The position numbers were made by a program, and so were the translations under genes. Positions 1-4,307 of a stretch of 5,429 bases of DNA are shown here, one piece after another (position 1 is the first letter of the stretch; every line of letters begins with the position of its first letter). Origin of the DNA: Planctomycetota bacterium (GTDB lineage: Bacteria > Planctomycetota > Planctomycetia > Pirellulales > Thermoguttaceae); NCBI GenBank assembly GCA_023397045.1, contig JAEWUR010000411.1, positions 1 to 5,429 on the forward strand. Reading direction: 5' to 3'. The notes beneath the pieces are model-generated. The model searched no databases. It had not been told where the DNA came from and saw only the letters and a program-made list of their open reading frames with translations.

Positions 1-572
1 ATCGCGTCTTCCGCCCGAACCAACGGGCCGACCGGTCGGGTTTCGTCTTCCCGGTCGCGACGTTGCTGTGCGGCCAAGACCTGTTCGAGCGAGACGGTTT
101 CGCCTTGGGCCTGCAAGTCGCGCAAACGTCGCCGGGCTCGTTCCTCGGGACTGGCCGTCAGAAAAATCTTGCACTCGGCGTTCGGAAAGGCGACTGTTCC
201 CTGATCGCGTCCTTCGGTCACCACGTTGTCGTTGCCGGCCGATTCCCGCTGCAATTCGACCAAACGCGCCCTGACTTGCGGATTGTTGGCGGCATACCTG
301 GTCACGGCCGTTACCTCGGACGTGCGGACCGCTTGGGTTACGTCCTCGCCATCGAGCAGAATCCGATCGTCGACGATGCGAAGGTCGAGTTTTTCGGCCA
401 GTCGGGCGAGGTCTTCGGGCGCGTCCCAATCCAGTCCGCGACGATAGCCGGCCAGGGCCACCGCGCGATACATCGCTCCGGTGTCGAGAAACCGAAATCC
501 CAGCCGCCGCGCCAACGCCCAGGCGACGCTGCTTTTTCCCGATCCGGCAGGTCCGTCAATGGTGATAATCAT
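1..572 (-). CDS. cmk: Cytidylate kinase (CMP/dCMP kinase), 3' end cut by window edge
   Basis: Phosphorylates CMP and dCMP with ATP in the cytoplasm, feeding CTP and dCTP synthesis. I translated 190 complete codons from the ATG at 572. The N-terminus MIITIDGPAGSGKSS carries the P-loop (residues 7-15), followed by DTGAMYRAVAL (30-40), which is characteristic of bacterial Cmk. EGRDQGTVAFPNA (120-132) corresponds to the usual DGRD.GTVVFPDA nucleotide-binding block, and RRDREDETRP (171-180) is the lid-side Arg/Asp region. Bacterial Cmk is usually about 220-230 residues, so roughly 30-40 residues are missing off the left edge. The start is fixed by the P-loop position. No good Shine-Dalgarno precedes it; instead its ATG overlaps the TGA of the upstream PIN-domain gene (ATGA), which suggests translational coupling. 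I see no separate promoter, so transcription from the vapBC promoter is likely (inference). Confidence 0.95.
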   Translation of the reverse strand, partial: MIITIDGPAGSGKSSVAWALARRLGFRFLDTGAMYRAVALAGYRRGLDWDAPEDLARLAEKLDLRIVDDRILLDGEDVTQAVRTSEVTAVTRYAANNPQVRARLVELQRESAGNDNVVTEGRDQGTVAFPNAECKIFLTASPEERARRRLRDLQAQGETVSLEQVLAAQQRRDREDETRPVGPLVRAEDA

Positions 573-982
573 TCGAGATGCGCTGAAACGAAATCGGCAG
601 GGGTTAGGATCGGCAAGGCCGACATCGAAAAATCGGCCTTGTTGCGAGTAAGGATTATATCCATTCCTTCGTGATCCGCGGCAGCATTTTGGACGGCGTC
701 TTCAAAATCTGCAAATCCAGATGTCAATGCCTTTTCCAATATCGGTTTATTCACGAGACACACGTCAACGCATTCGAGCAGTTGTACGATGAACTGCCAG
801 GCAATATCCCTGCCCTTTTCCTTGCGCAAAACGTAATAGAGGTCCGTGGCAATCGAAGCAGTAATGAACAAACGCCAATCGTTTGAATCGGAAGCCTTGA
901 AGACGGCCGCAGCAGCCTGATAGAACGGTTCTCGTTTCAAGGCGACGTCCAGGATGACGTTCGTATCAAGAAGGATTTTCAC
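569..982 (-). CDS. PIN-domain ribonuclease toxin, VapC-like (PIN_3 type)
   Basis: A 137-residue single PIN domain, the usual length for a type II VapC-like toxin: a Mg-dependent RNase held inactive by its cognate antitoxin. It opens with MKILLDTNVILDVALKREPFY (first acidic residue D6). It continues with ITASIATDLYYVLRK, where D47 stands at the second acidic position, often Glu in PIN proteins. DFEDAVQ follows (D92, D95), and the closing motif is ILTRNKADFS (N114, D117), with a final LTPADFV. The DVALKREPFY and DFEDAVQ blocks match the PIN_3 subgroup. The start is a GTG with a clear GAAGGA Shine-Dalgarno 8 nt upstream, inside the end of the antitoxin gene (17-nt overlap). The stop overlaps the cmk start by 4 nt. 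Family assignment is firm; RNase target and toxicity are not visible from sequence. Confidence 0.9.
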   Translation of the reverse strand: MKILLDTNVILDVALKREPFYQAAAAVFKASDSNDWRLFITASIATDLYYVLRKEKGRDIAWQFIVQLLECVDVCLVNKPILEKALTSGFADFEDAVQNAAADHEGMDIILTRNKADFSMSALPILTPADFVSAHLE

Positions 983-1214
983 TCGGCGTTTCCTTCAGGT
1001 CGTCGGCCTTGTTTTCTTGCCAGTTGCCCAGGTCGCATCCCTCGAGAATGCCCGACCACTCGCGCACGAACCGCTCGCCCGAGCCTTTCGCCTGGTTGTG
1101 GTCGGTCTGGTTTTTGTCGGGGAAAACAACCACGACTTCCATTCGGCCTTCGGGGCCATCGCCTTCAGGAAAGACGAGATGGCCATTTTCATAAACCGCT
1201 TTGATCGACCGCAT
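966..1214 (-). CDS. VapB-like antitoxin (AF2212/DUF104-like N-terminus) paired with PIN toxin
   Basis: Small acidic protein of 82 residues directly upstream of the PIN-domain toxin, overlapping it by 17 nt, the standard antitoxin-first layout. The N-terminus MRSIKAVYENGHLVFPEGDG followed by EGRMEVVVVFPD (22-33) resembles the short beta-strand DNA-binding/dimerisation module of AF2212-like and related antitoxins. The C-terminal half, FVREWSGILEGC (49-60) then WQENKADDLKE (65-75), resembles the toxin-wrapping tail seen in antitoxins of PIN toxins. A GTG at 1229 would add five residues, but the ATG at 1214 has an AAGGA 7 nt upstream and matches the family N-terminus, so I chose the ATG. Predicted role: neutralise the toxin and autoregulate the operon. 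The antitoxin role is supported by context plus family resemblance; the exact family is less certain. Confidence 0.78.
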   Translation of the reverse strand: MRSIKAVYENGHLVFPEGDGPEGRMEVVVVFPDKNQTDHNQAKGSGERFVREWSGILEGCDLGNWQENKADDLKETPSENPS

Positions 1215-1221
1215 GGGAATA

Positions 1222-1226
1222 TCCTT
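1222..1226 (-). promoter_or_regulatory. Ribosome binding site deciding the vapB-like start
   Basis: AAGGA on the minus strand, 7 nt before the ATG at 1214. It lies downstream of the alternative GTG at 1229, so it can serve only the ATG and supports the shorter protein. Confidence 0.7.
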
Positions 1227-1260
1227 CACGAAGAAAAAACGTCGACTTGGCAGATACTCA

Positions 1261-1288
1261 ATTATACCCCTCGGTAGAGCGGCTGCAA
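1261..1288 (-). promoter_or_regulatory. Sigma70-type promoter of the vapBC-cmk operon
   Basis: On the minus strand TTGCAG (1288-1283) and TATAAT (1266-1261) are separated by 16 bp, with a perfect -10 and a 4-of-6 -35. Expected transcription start is near 1254, giving a leader of about 40 nt before the antitoxin ATG. A short inverted repeat, CTGCA-aggg-TGCAG (1283-1296), overlaps the -35 box and could be an autoregulatory operator, though at 5 bp per arm it may be chance. No other promoter is evident before cmk. Confidence 0.7.
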
Positions 1289-1301
1289 GGGTGCAGGAAG
1301 C

Positions 1302-1475
1302 TTAGGCCGCATTTTCGATGATCTGGCGCAGCAGGGCGTTCACCTGCGACGCGTGAGTCATATTGATCAGATGCCCTCCGTCGGGAATCCAATGATCGGC
1401 CGCGACTGGAATGAACGCGACATGGTTTTTTTCAGTGGGTCAAGGACCGCCCGGGACGTGCAAAATTGATTTCAT
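1302..1475 (-). pseudogene. Remnant of an alpha/beta-hydrolase gene (C-terminal end only)
   Basis: Reading back from the TAA at 1304-1302 gives 45 open codons including HVAFIPVAADHWIPDGGHL and NMTHASQVNALLRQIIENAA. This is the typical last segment of an alpha/beta hydrolase: the catalytic His in the GGH motif, then an amphipathic C-terminal helix. The rest of the enzyme (nucleophile elbow, acid residue) is absent because pcm ends immediately upstream. In the same frame an ATG at 1475 overlaps the pcm stop and encodes MKSILHVPGGP before a TGA at 1442-1440, exactly in phase with the remnant. Alternatively, a one-base change in the A7 run (plus-strand 1426-1432) would join the remnant to VLDPLKK in another frame. 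Either way no intact protein is encoded. The hydrolase assignment rests on a short segment, so it is moderate. Confidence 0.55.
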
Positions 1476-2110
1476 ATGGCCCCGCCGGTCATCGGCACAA
1501 ACTGGACCGGTGCGACCGAATGACGGACGAACGATCCGTCGATTCGTTTCTCAATGAGCCAGAGCATTTGGAATTCGCCTCCGACGGGCAGGATCAGGCG
1601 TCCTCCGACGGCGAGTTGTTCCAAAAGGGGCTCCGGCACTCGATCGGGCGCGGCGGTCGCAAGGATGATGTCGAACGGTGCATGCTCCGGCCAACCTTGG
1701 CGACCGTCGCCGCATCGAATCTCGATGTTCTGGTATCCCAACTCGGCCAAACGCTTGCGAGCATCGTCGGCCAATGGGCGAAGAATTTCAACTCCAAAAA
1801 CTTCCTTGCACAACTCGGCCAGTATCGCCGCTTGATAGCCCGAACCCACGCCGACCTCCAACGCACGGCAGTCGGCCGTCGGTCGAGCCAGTTGGGTCAT
1901 CAATGCGACGATGTACGGTTGCGAGATCGTCTGTTGGTGCCCGATCGGCAGGGGGTGGTCTTCGTAGGCTTGATCGCGGAGCATTTCGGGAACGAACTTT
2001 TCCCTTGGCACGCGATCCATCGTGCGCAGGACGTTCGCATCGTCGATGTCACGGCCGCGAAGTTGCTCGTCGACCATTTGGCGCCGCGTTGTGTCAAAAC
2101 GGTGAAACAC
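1472..2110 (-). CDS. pcm: Protein-L-isoaspartate O-methyltransferase
   Basis: Uses S-adenosylmethionine to methylate the alpha-carboxyl of L-isoaspartyl residues in aged proteins, starting their repair to aspartate; cytosolic, as no signal peptide is visible. Numbering from the chosen start: RRQMVDEQL (9-17), VPREKFVPE (34-42), then LPIGHQQTISQPYIVALMT (54-72) with the conserved Ser63 region. The SAM-binding motif I is ALEVGVGSGYQAA (83-95), and the typical ending is PVQFVPMTGG (201-210). The open frame continues upstream to an ATG at 2176 (TGATG overlap with higA) and a TTG at 2179. I prefer the GTG at 2110 because it has a purine-rich AAGGGGG about 7 nt upstream, a perfect extended -10 just before it, and the usual short N-terminus (212 residues). 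The ATG at 2176 (234 residues, coupled to higA) remains possible. Function is secure, start is not. Confidence 0.93.
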   Translation of the reverse strand: MFHRFDTTRRQMVDEQLRGRDIDDANVLRTMDRVPREKFVPEMLRDQAYEDHPLPIGHQQTISQPYIVALMTQLARPTADCRALEVGVGSGYQAAILAELCKEVFGVEILRPLADDARKRLAELGYQNIEIRCGDGRQGWPEHAPFDIILATAAPDRVPEPLLEQLAVGGRLILPVGGEFQMLWLIEKRIDGSFVRHSVAPVQFVPMTGGAI

Positions 2111-2129
2111 GATCGTGCCCCCTTCTTCA

Positions 2130-2138
2130 ATTATACCA
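2130..2138 (-). promoter_or_regulatory. Extended -10 promoter element for pcm
   Basis: Minus strand TGGTATAAT: a perfect TATAAT with the TG motif one base upstream. No good -35 lies 16-18 bp upstream, which is compatible with an extended -10 promoter. A start about 7 nt downstream would give a very short leader containing the AAGGGGG before the GTG at 2110. It would let pcm be expressed independently of the higBA operon. Confidence 0.5.
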
Positions 2139-2175
2139 CCCGCGGCGTCGATCGGATCGGCAACGTGAAGAAGCA

Positions 2176-2592
2176 TCAAAACGCAAACACGTTGGGCGAC
2201 ACGCCGAAGTATCGTGCCAATTTTCCGATGTGGTCTCTGTTCAACGACCGTTTGCCTTTGAGAACTTCGGAAATCGTGGAATCGGCGATTCCGGTCGCCT
2301 TGGAAACTTCCGTTTGTGAAACGCCTTTGGCATCGATAAGGTGGCGAAGCATTTCCACGTCGGAAACCGGGGCCATCGGGTGGGCTTTGCTCTCGTATTG
2401 TTCGATCAAATCGCCAAGCACCTCAAGGTAATCTTCCTCTTCCGAAGCAAGGTTCTTTCTGTCCAAGAGCGAATCGACCATCTTGACCGCCGCATTCAAT
2501 TCCTTGTCCGAACGAATCGGACGAAGCGGAAATTGGAGAATCAAATCAAGGTAGCGGTCGTTTTTCTTGCCTTTTCGCGTTGCCGTACTCAT
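2176..2592 (-). CDS. higA: HigA-type antitoxin, XRE-family helix-turn-helix protein
   Basis: A 138-residue antitoxin of the COG5499-like HigA type. It has a charged, helical N-terminal half (about 1-75, including DYLEVLGDLIEQYE at 54-67) expected to bind the toxin. A C-terminal XRE helix-turn-helix follows (about 79-130): MLRHLIDAKGVSQTEVSKAT, then GIADSTISEVLKGKRSLNRD with the recognition helix, and a final LARYFGVSPNVFAF. It overlaps the upstream toxin stop by one base (TAATG). An ATG six codons earlier exists, but the ATG at 2592 has AAGGGG 7 nt upstream and fits the family. Likely dual role: neutralising HigB and repressing the operon through the palindrome at 2923-2939. Its TGA overlaps the longest possible pcm start as TGATG. 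Confidence 0.9.
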   Translation of the reverse strand: MSTATRKGKKNDRYLDLILQFPLRPIRSDKELNAAVKMVDSLLDRKNLASEEEDYLEVLGDLIEQYESKAHPMAPVSDVEMLRHLIDAKGVSQTEVSKATGIADSTISEVLKGKRSLNRDHIGKLARYFGVSPNVFAF

Positions 2593-2885
2593 TAGCAATC
2601 CCCTTTCCATGCACCCTTGTTGTATTCTTGGTGCGTCATTACGTGCCGTATGTAGAGCCTTCCACGATTAAAATGAACGACGACCACTAACCGAAACTTA
2701 TTCCCACCAATGTTGAACACGGTACACCGGCCCACCTGATCCGCATTGGGGTAAACTTGCCGAACATCGGCGAACGATTCCCACGCCGCATGTTCGGCCA
2801 CACGATACCAAGCCCGAAGCGGTTCCTTCGCCCTGGGCCACTTCTCCCAAAACTCCCGTAGCTTTTTTTCGGATATGACGTGCAT
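2592..2885 (-). CDS. higB: HigB-type mRNA interferase toxin (RelE superfamily)
   Basis: A 97-residue protein matching the HigB_toxin family (PF09907 type), ribosome-associated mRNA endonucleases. Visible hallmarks are MHVISEKKLREFWEKWP (1-17), PLRAWYRVAEHAAWESFADVR (22-42), TVFNIGGNKFRLVVVVHFN (55-73) and the C-terminal LYIRHVMTHQEYNKG (77-91). The last contains the His/Tyr residues characteristic of the family. An ATG 15 codons upstream is open, but the ATG at 2885 has AAAGGTGG five bases upstream and matches the family N-terminus exactly. Toxin-first order, with higA starting on its stop codon, is the typical hig layout. Length is normal and no inactivating lesion is visible, so the toxin looks functional. 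Confidence 0.92.
   Translation of the reverse strand: MHVISEKKLREFWEKWPRAKEPLRAWYRVAEHAAWESFADVRQVYPNADQVGRCTVFNIGGNKFRLVVVVHFNRGRLYIRHVMTHQEYNKGAWKGDC
2600..2605 (-). promoter_or_regulatory. Ribosome binding site deciding the higA start
   Basis: AAGGGG on the minus strand inside the last codons of higB, 7 nt before the ATG at 2592. It gives higA its own strong initiation signal, consistent with the antitoxin being made in excess of the toxin, and argues against the upstream ATG at 2610. Confidence 0.65.
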
Positions 2886-2918
2886 CCGTGCCACCTTTGT
2901 TATCGGCTCACCTACACC

Positions 2919-2946
2919 ATTATTTCGCAAAATGCGAAAAAGTCAA
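2919..2946 (-). promoter_or_regulatory. Promoter of the higBA operon
   Basis: Minus strand TTGACT (2946-2941), a 16-bp spacer, then AATAAT (2924-2919), each 5 of 6 to consensus. Expected start is near 2912, leaving a leader of about 27 nt with the higB Shine-Dalgarno. Confidence 0.75.
2923..2939. promoter_or_regulatory. Probable HigA operator palindrome in the higBA promoter
   Basis: Perfect inverted repeat with 7-bp arms, TTTCGCA-aaa-TGCGAAA (plus strand). It fills the spacer between the -35 and -10 and slightly overlaps the -10. Position and dyad symmetry fit a dimeric XRE repressor such as the HigA encoded just downstream; binding is inferred, not shown. Confidence 0.65.
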
Positions 2947-2979
2947 GTCGAAATCGTTTCTGTTGCGGAAAAGGCGTAG

Positions 2980-2996
2980 GGTCCGCCTTGCGGACC
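2980..2996. repeat. Short hairpin repeat GGTCCGC-ctt-GCGGACC
   Basis: Perfect 7-bp inverted repeat with a 3-nt loop, flanked by GCGTAG and ATGA, in the gap between the higBA promoter and the tRNA terminator. From memory, GTAGGGTCCGC...GCGGACC hairpins are frequent between genes in planctomycete genomes. There is only one copy in this window, so the dispersed-repeat status is recall rather than observation. No U-run follows it on either strand, so it is not a classic terminator. Confidence 0.5.
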
Positions 2997-3012
2997 ATGA
3001 AGGATCAAGAAA

Positions 3013-3072
3013 ACACCGCAACACATTGCGCGAGTTGGGCAGCGCAACGCCGCTGCGTTCGGTTTGCGGTGT
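3013..3072. other. Structured non-coding segment with nested inverted repeats
   Basis: A 9-bp perfect inverted repeat, ACACCGCAA (3013-3021) and TTGCGGTGT (3064-3072), encloses a second one, TTGCGC (3026-3031) and GCGCAA (3042-3047). I see no convincing protein in any frame here. Possible identities are a small RNA, a decayed repeat element or chance structure. The stretch 2947-3142 holds nothing else that I can name. Confidence 0.35.
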
Positions 3073-3142
3073 GTGGTCTGGAGATGGCACGATTGGGACG
3101 GCGTAGGTAACCGTTGCCGTTGCCGCACGAGTTTGTGCCGTC

Positions 3143-3182
3143 AAAGAAAAAGACTCGCTGACAACGGCTGTCAACGAGTCTT
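3143..3182 (-). terminator. Rho-independent terminator of tRNA-Val
   Basis: On the minus strand AAGACTCGTTGACA pairs with TGTCAGCGAGTCTT around a 5-nt GCCGT loop (14-bp stem, one G-U wobble). TTTTCTTT follows directly, its first bases shared with the stem foot. It lies about 5 nt past the tRNA discriminator base, so it ends the tRNA transcript cleanly. Confidence 0.9.
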
Positions 3183-3187
3183 GCGAG

Positions 3188-3261
3188 TGGGCGATGAGGG
3201 GCTCGAACCCCCGACATCCACGGTGTAAACGTGGCGCTCTGGCCAACTGAGCTAATCGCCC
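3188..3261 (-). tRNA. tRNA-Val, anticodon UAC
   Basis: Full cloverleaf on the minus strand. Acceptor GGGCGAT pairs perfectly with ATCGCCC. The D stem is GCTC/GAGC. The anticodon stem CCACG/CGTGG has loop TTTACAC, giving anticodon TAC, which reads GUA and other GUN valine codons by wobble. The variable loop is ATGTC, and the T arm GGGGG-TTCGAGC-CCCTC has one G-U pair. The discriminator is A. No CCA is encoded, so the end must be added by tRNA nucleotidyltransferase. It appears to be a single-gene transcript with its own promoter and terminator. Confidence 0.97.
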
Positions 3262-3305
3262 GATCGAATTGGGTGCGAATCGTTCCAGGAACAACGCACA
3301 GGGTT

Positions 3306-3335
3306 AGTATACCAGAAGAATCGGCCGAATATCAC
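3306..3335 (-). promoter_or_regulatory. Promoter of tRNA-Val
   Basis: Minus strand GTGATA (3335-3330), 18-bp spacer, TGG-TATACT with TATACT at 3311-3306. The -35 is weak (4 of 6), but the -10 is near consensus and has the extended TG. The predicted start near 3299 leaves a leader of about 38 nt before the mature tRNA. Confidence 0.6.
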
Positions 3336-3402
3336 CCCCCACGAACGGTCTGGATTGGTGCATGGCCGAGGCTGTCCGGGCAGCAGATGCGAGCCCTGTT
3401 GA

Positions 3403-4080
3403 TCAAGGCGTCCCGGCCCGATTTCCGTTCGCGGCGGCTATTCCCAACGATGCGTAGATCCTTGGGTCGGCCAGGCTGTCGGCAACGAGCGACGCCATGC
3501 AAAAATCGTGCTCTCGGCTATGTTCGCCGGGCACGGCCACCGCAAAGGCGCCGGCCGAGGCCGCGGCCGTGCAACCGGCTTGGCTGTCCTCGAAGACCAT
3601 CATCTCGGCCGGCGGCACGCCGAATCGATCGGCGGCCGTCCGATAGATCTCGGGATCGGGCTTTCCCCGAGTGACGTCCTCGGCCGTCAAGATGAATTGG
3701 AATCGCCTTGCCAGATCGAACACCGCCAGGCAGGGCTCGGTCAGTGCGAGGCAACTGCTCGTACCGATCGCCTTGGGGATTCCCGCCTGCTCCAAAGCGT
3801 CGAGCAGGTCCATCAGCCCGGGCATGGGTTGGATGCGACGCGGCATGATCTCGATGAACAAGCGATTCGACTCGACCGACAACGCCTCCCACGTATCCGG
3901 CAATCGGCAATGTTCGATCATCTTTTCGAACGACGGCCGCGCCTGGAGGCCCATCATGGCGTTTTTCAGTTCGGTCGTGAATTCGTGTCCGCGGCGGCGC
4001 AGCAACTCGGTGCCCACCTCGGTGTACACGTCTTCCGTGTTGAACATCAGCCCATCCATGTCGAAAACAACAGCACGCAT
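3403..4080 (-). CDS. HAD-superfamily phosphatase, subfamily IA (beta-phosphoglucomutase / phosphoserine-type fold)
   Basis: A 225-residue haloacid-dehalogenase-fold hydrolase with all four motifs. Motif I is FDMDGLMFNTE with nucleophile D7 and acid/base D9. Motif II is AIGTSS (T107/S108), motif III RGKPDPEIY with K140, and motif IV MVFEDSQAG with E164/D165. An alpha-helical cap lies between motifs I and II (about residues 15-95). DMDGL..(N/D)TE and GKP.PEIY are typical of the subfamily that includes beta-phosphoglucomutase, sugar-phosphate phosphatases and pseudouridine-5'-phosphatase; the substrate cannot be read from the sequence. A TTG at 4113 would add 11 residues, but the ATG at 4080 puts motif I at its usual place. 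The Shine-Dalgarno is poor for either. A phosphoglycolate phosphatase role would be attractive beside glcF, but the 227-bp repeat-bearing gap and non-specific motifs make this only a guess. Confidence 0.88.
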   Translation of the reverse strand: MRAVVFDMDGLMFNTEDVYTEVGTELLRRRGHEFTTELKNAMMGLQARPSFEKMIEHCRLPDTWEALSVESNRLFIEIMPRRIQPMPGLMDLLDALEQAGIPKAIGTSSCLALTEPCLAVFDLARRFQFILTAEDVTRGKPDPEIYRTAADRFGVPPAEMMVFEDSQAGCTAAASAGAFAVAVPGEHSREHDFCMASLVADSLADPRIYASLGIAAANGNRAGTP

Positions 4081-4156
4081 ACGATTGATTGTCTTTTGAG
4101 GGAAGGAATTCAAGGGGATTGCGGCGGGGTCGAAACCGATTGGGGCTATCGCACAA

Positions 4157-4279
4157 GTCCCCTCTCCCTTTGGGAGAGGGGCAAGGGGTGAGGGCGATGG
4201 AAGGCGTCTTTAATCCGACGATATATGGTTCCGCGGAAGACGGCCCTCACCCTAGCCCTCTCCCGGTGGGAGAGGGGAC
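4157..4279. repeat. Pair of inverted CCCTCTCCC/GGGAGAGGG hairpin repeats
   Basis: Copy A (4157-4195) and copy B (4243-4279, opposite orientation) both read GTCCCCTCTCCC-nnn-GGGAGAGGG, followed by a G-rich tail ending GTGAGGGC. They differ mainly in the 3-nt loop (TTT versus ACC) and a 2-nt indel in the tail. Each copy folds on itself (9-10 bp stems), and the two together form one long palindrome around a 47-bp centre containing TTCCGCGGAA (4229-4238). This resembles the dispersed intergenic repeats I recall from planctomycetes and other GC-rich bacteria. It separates glcF from the downstream phosphatase gene and may end glcF transcription or protect its 3' end, but no U-run is present. Confidence 0.8.
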
Positions 4280-4307
4280 ATTGCTCATTACGTTATCGGA
4301 TCGGCCG

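Noticed and set aside
63..674. 203-codon plus-strand frame opposite cmk
   Set aside because: Antisense to a clear cytidylate kinase with P-loop and GRD motifs; no domain is visible in it.
1302..1475. Selenocysteine reading of the in-frame TGA at 1442-1440
   Set aside because: Even with readthrough the product would be a 57-residue fragment lacking the hydrolase core, and I see no convincing SECIS hairpin just after the TGA. A deletion or frameshift remnant is simpler.
1466..2431. Long open frame (321 codons) on the plus strand opposite pcm and higA
   Set aside because: It lies antisense to two well-supported genes and its translation, rich in Arg, His and Gln, shows no recognisable domain. 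It is the mirror of codon bias on the minus strand.
3107..3126. Short tandem CCGTTG-CCGTTG near the tRNA terminator
   Set aside because: Two 6-bp units plus a partial third are too little to distinguish from chance in GC-rich sequence.
2920..3294. 124-codon minus-strand frame spanning the tRNA-Val and its terminator
   Set aside because: It runs through a perfect tRNA cloverleaf and an intrinsic terminator, so it cannot be a real coding region.
3508..4191. Plus-strand and alternative minus-strand frames over the HAD gene
   Set aside because: Only the minus frame ending at 3403 contains the four HAD motifs; the others are low-complexity Arg/Gly-rich shadows.
4157..4279. CRISPR array
   Set aside because: There are only two repeat copies, in opposite orientation and each self-palindromic. 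Nothing resembles regular direct repeats with spacers anywhere in the window.
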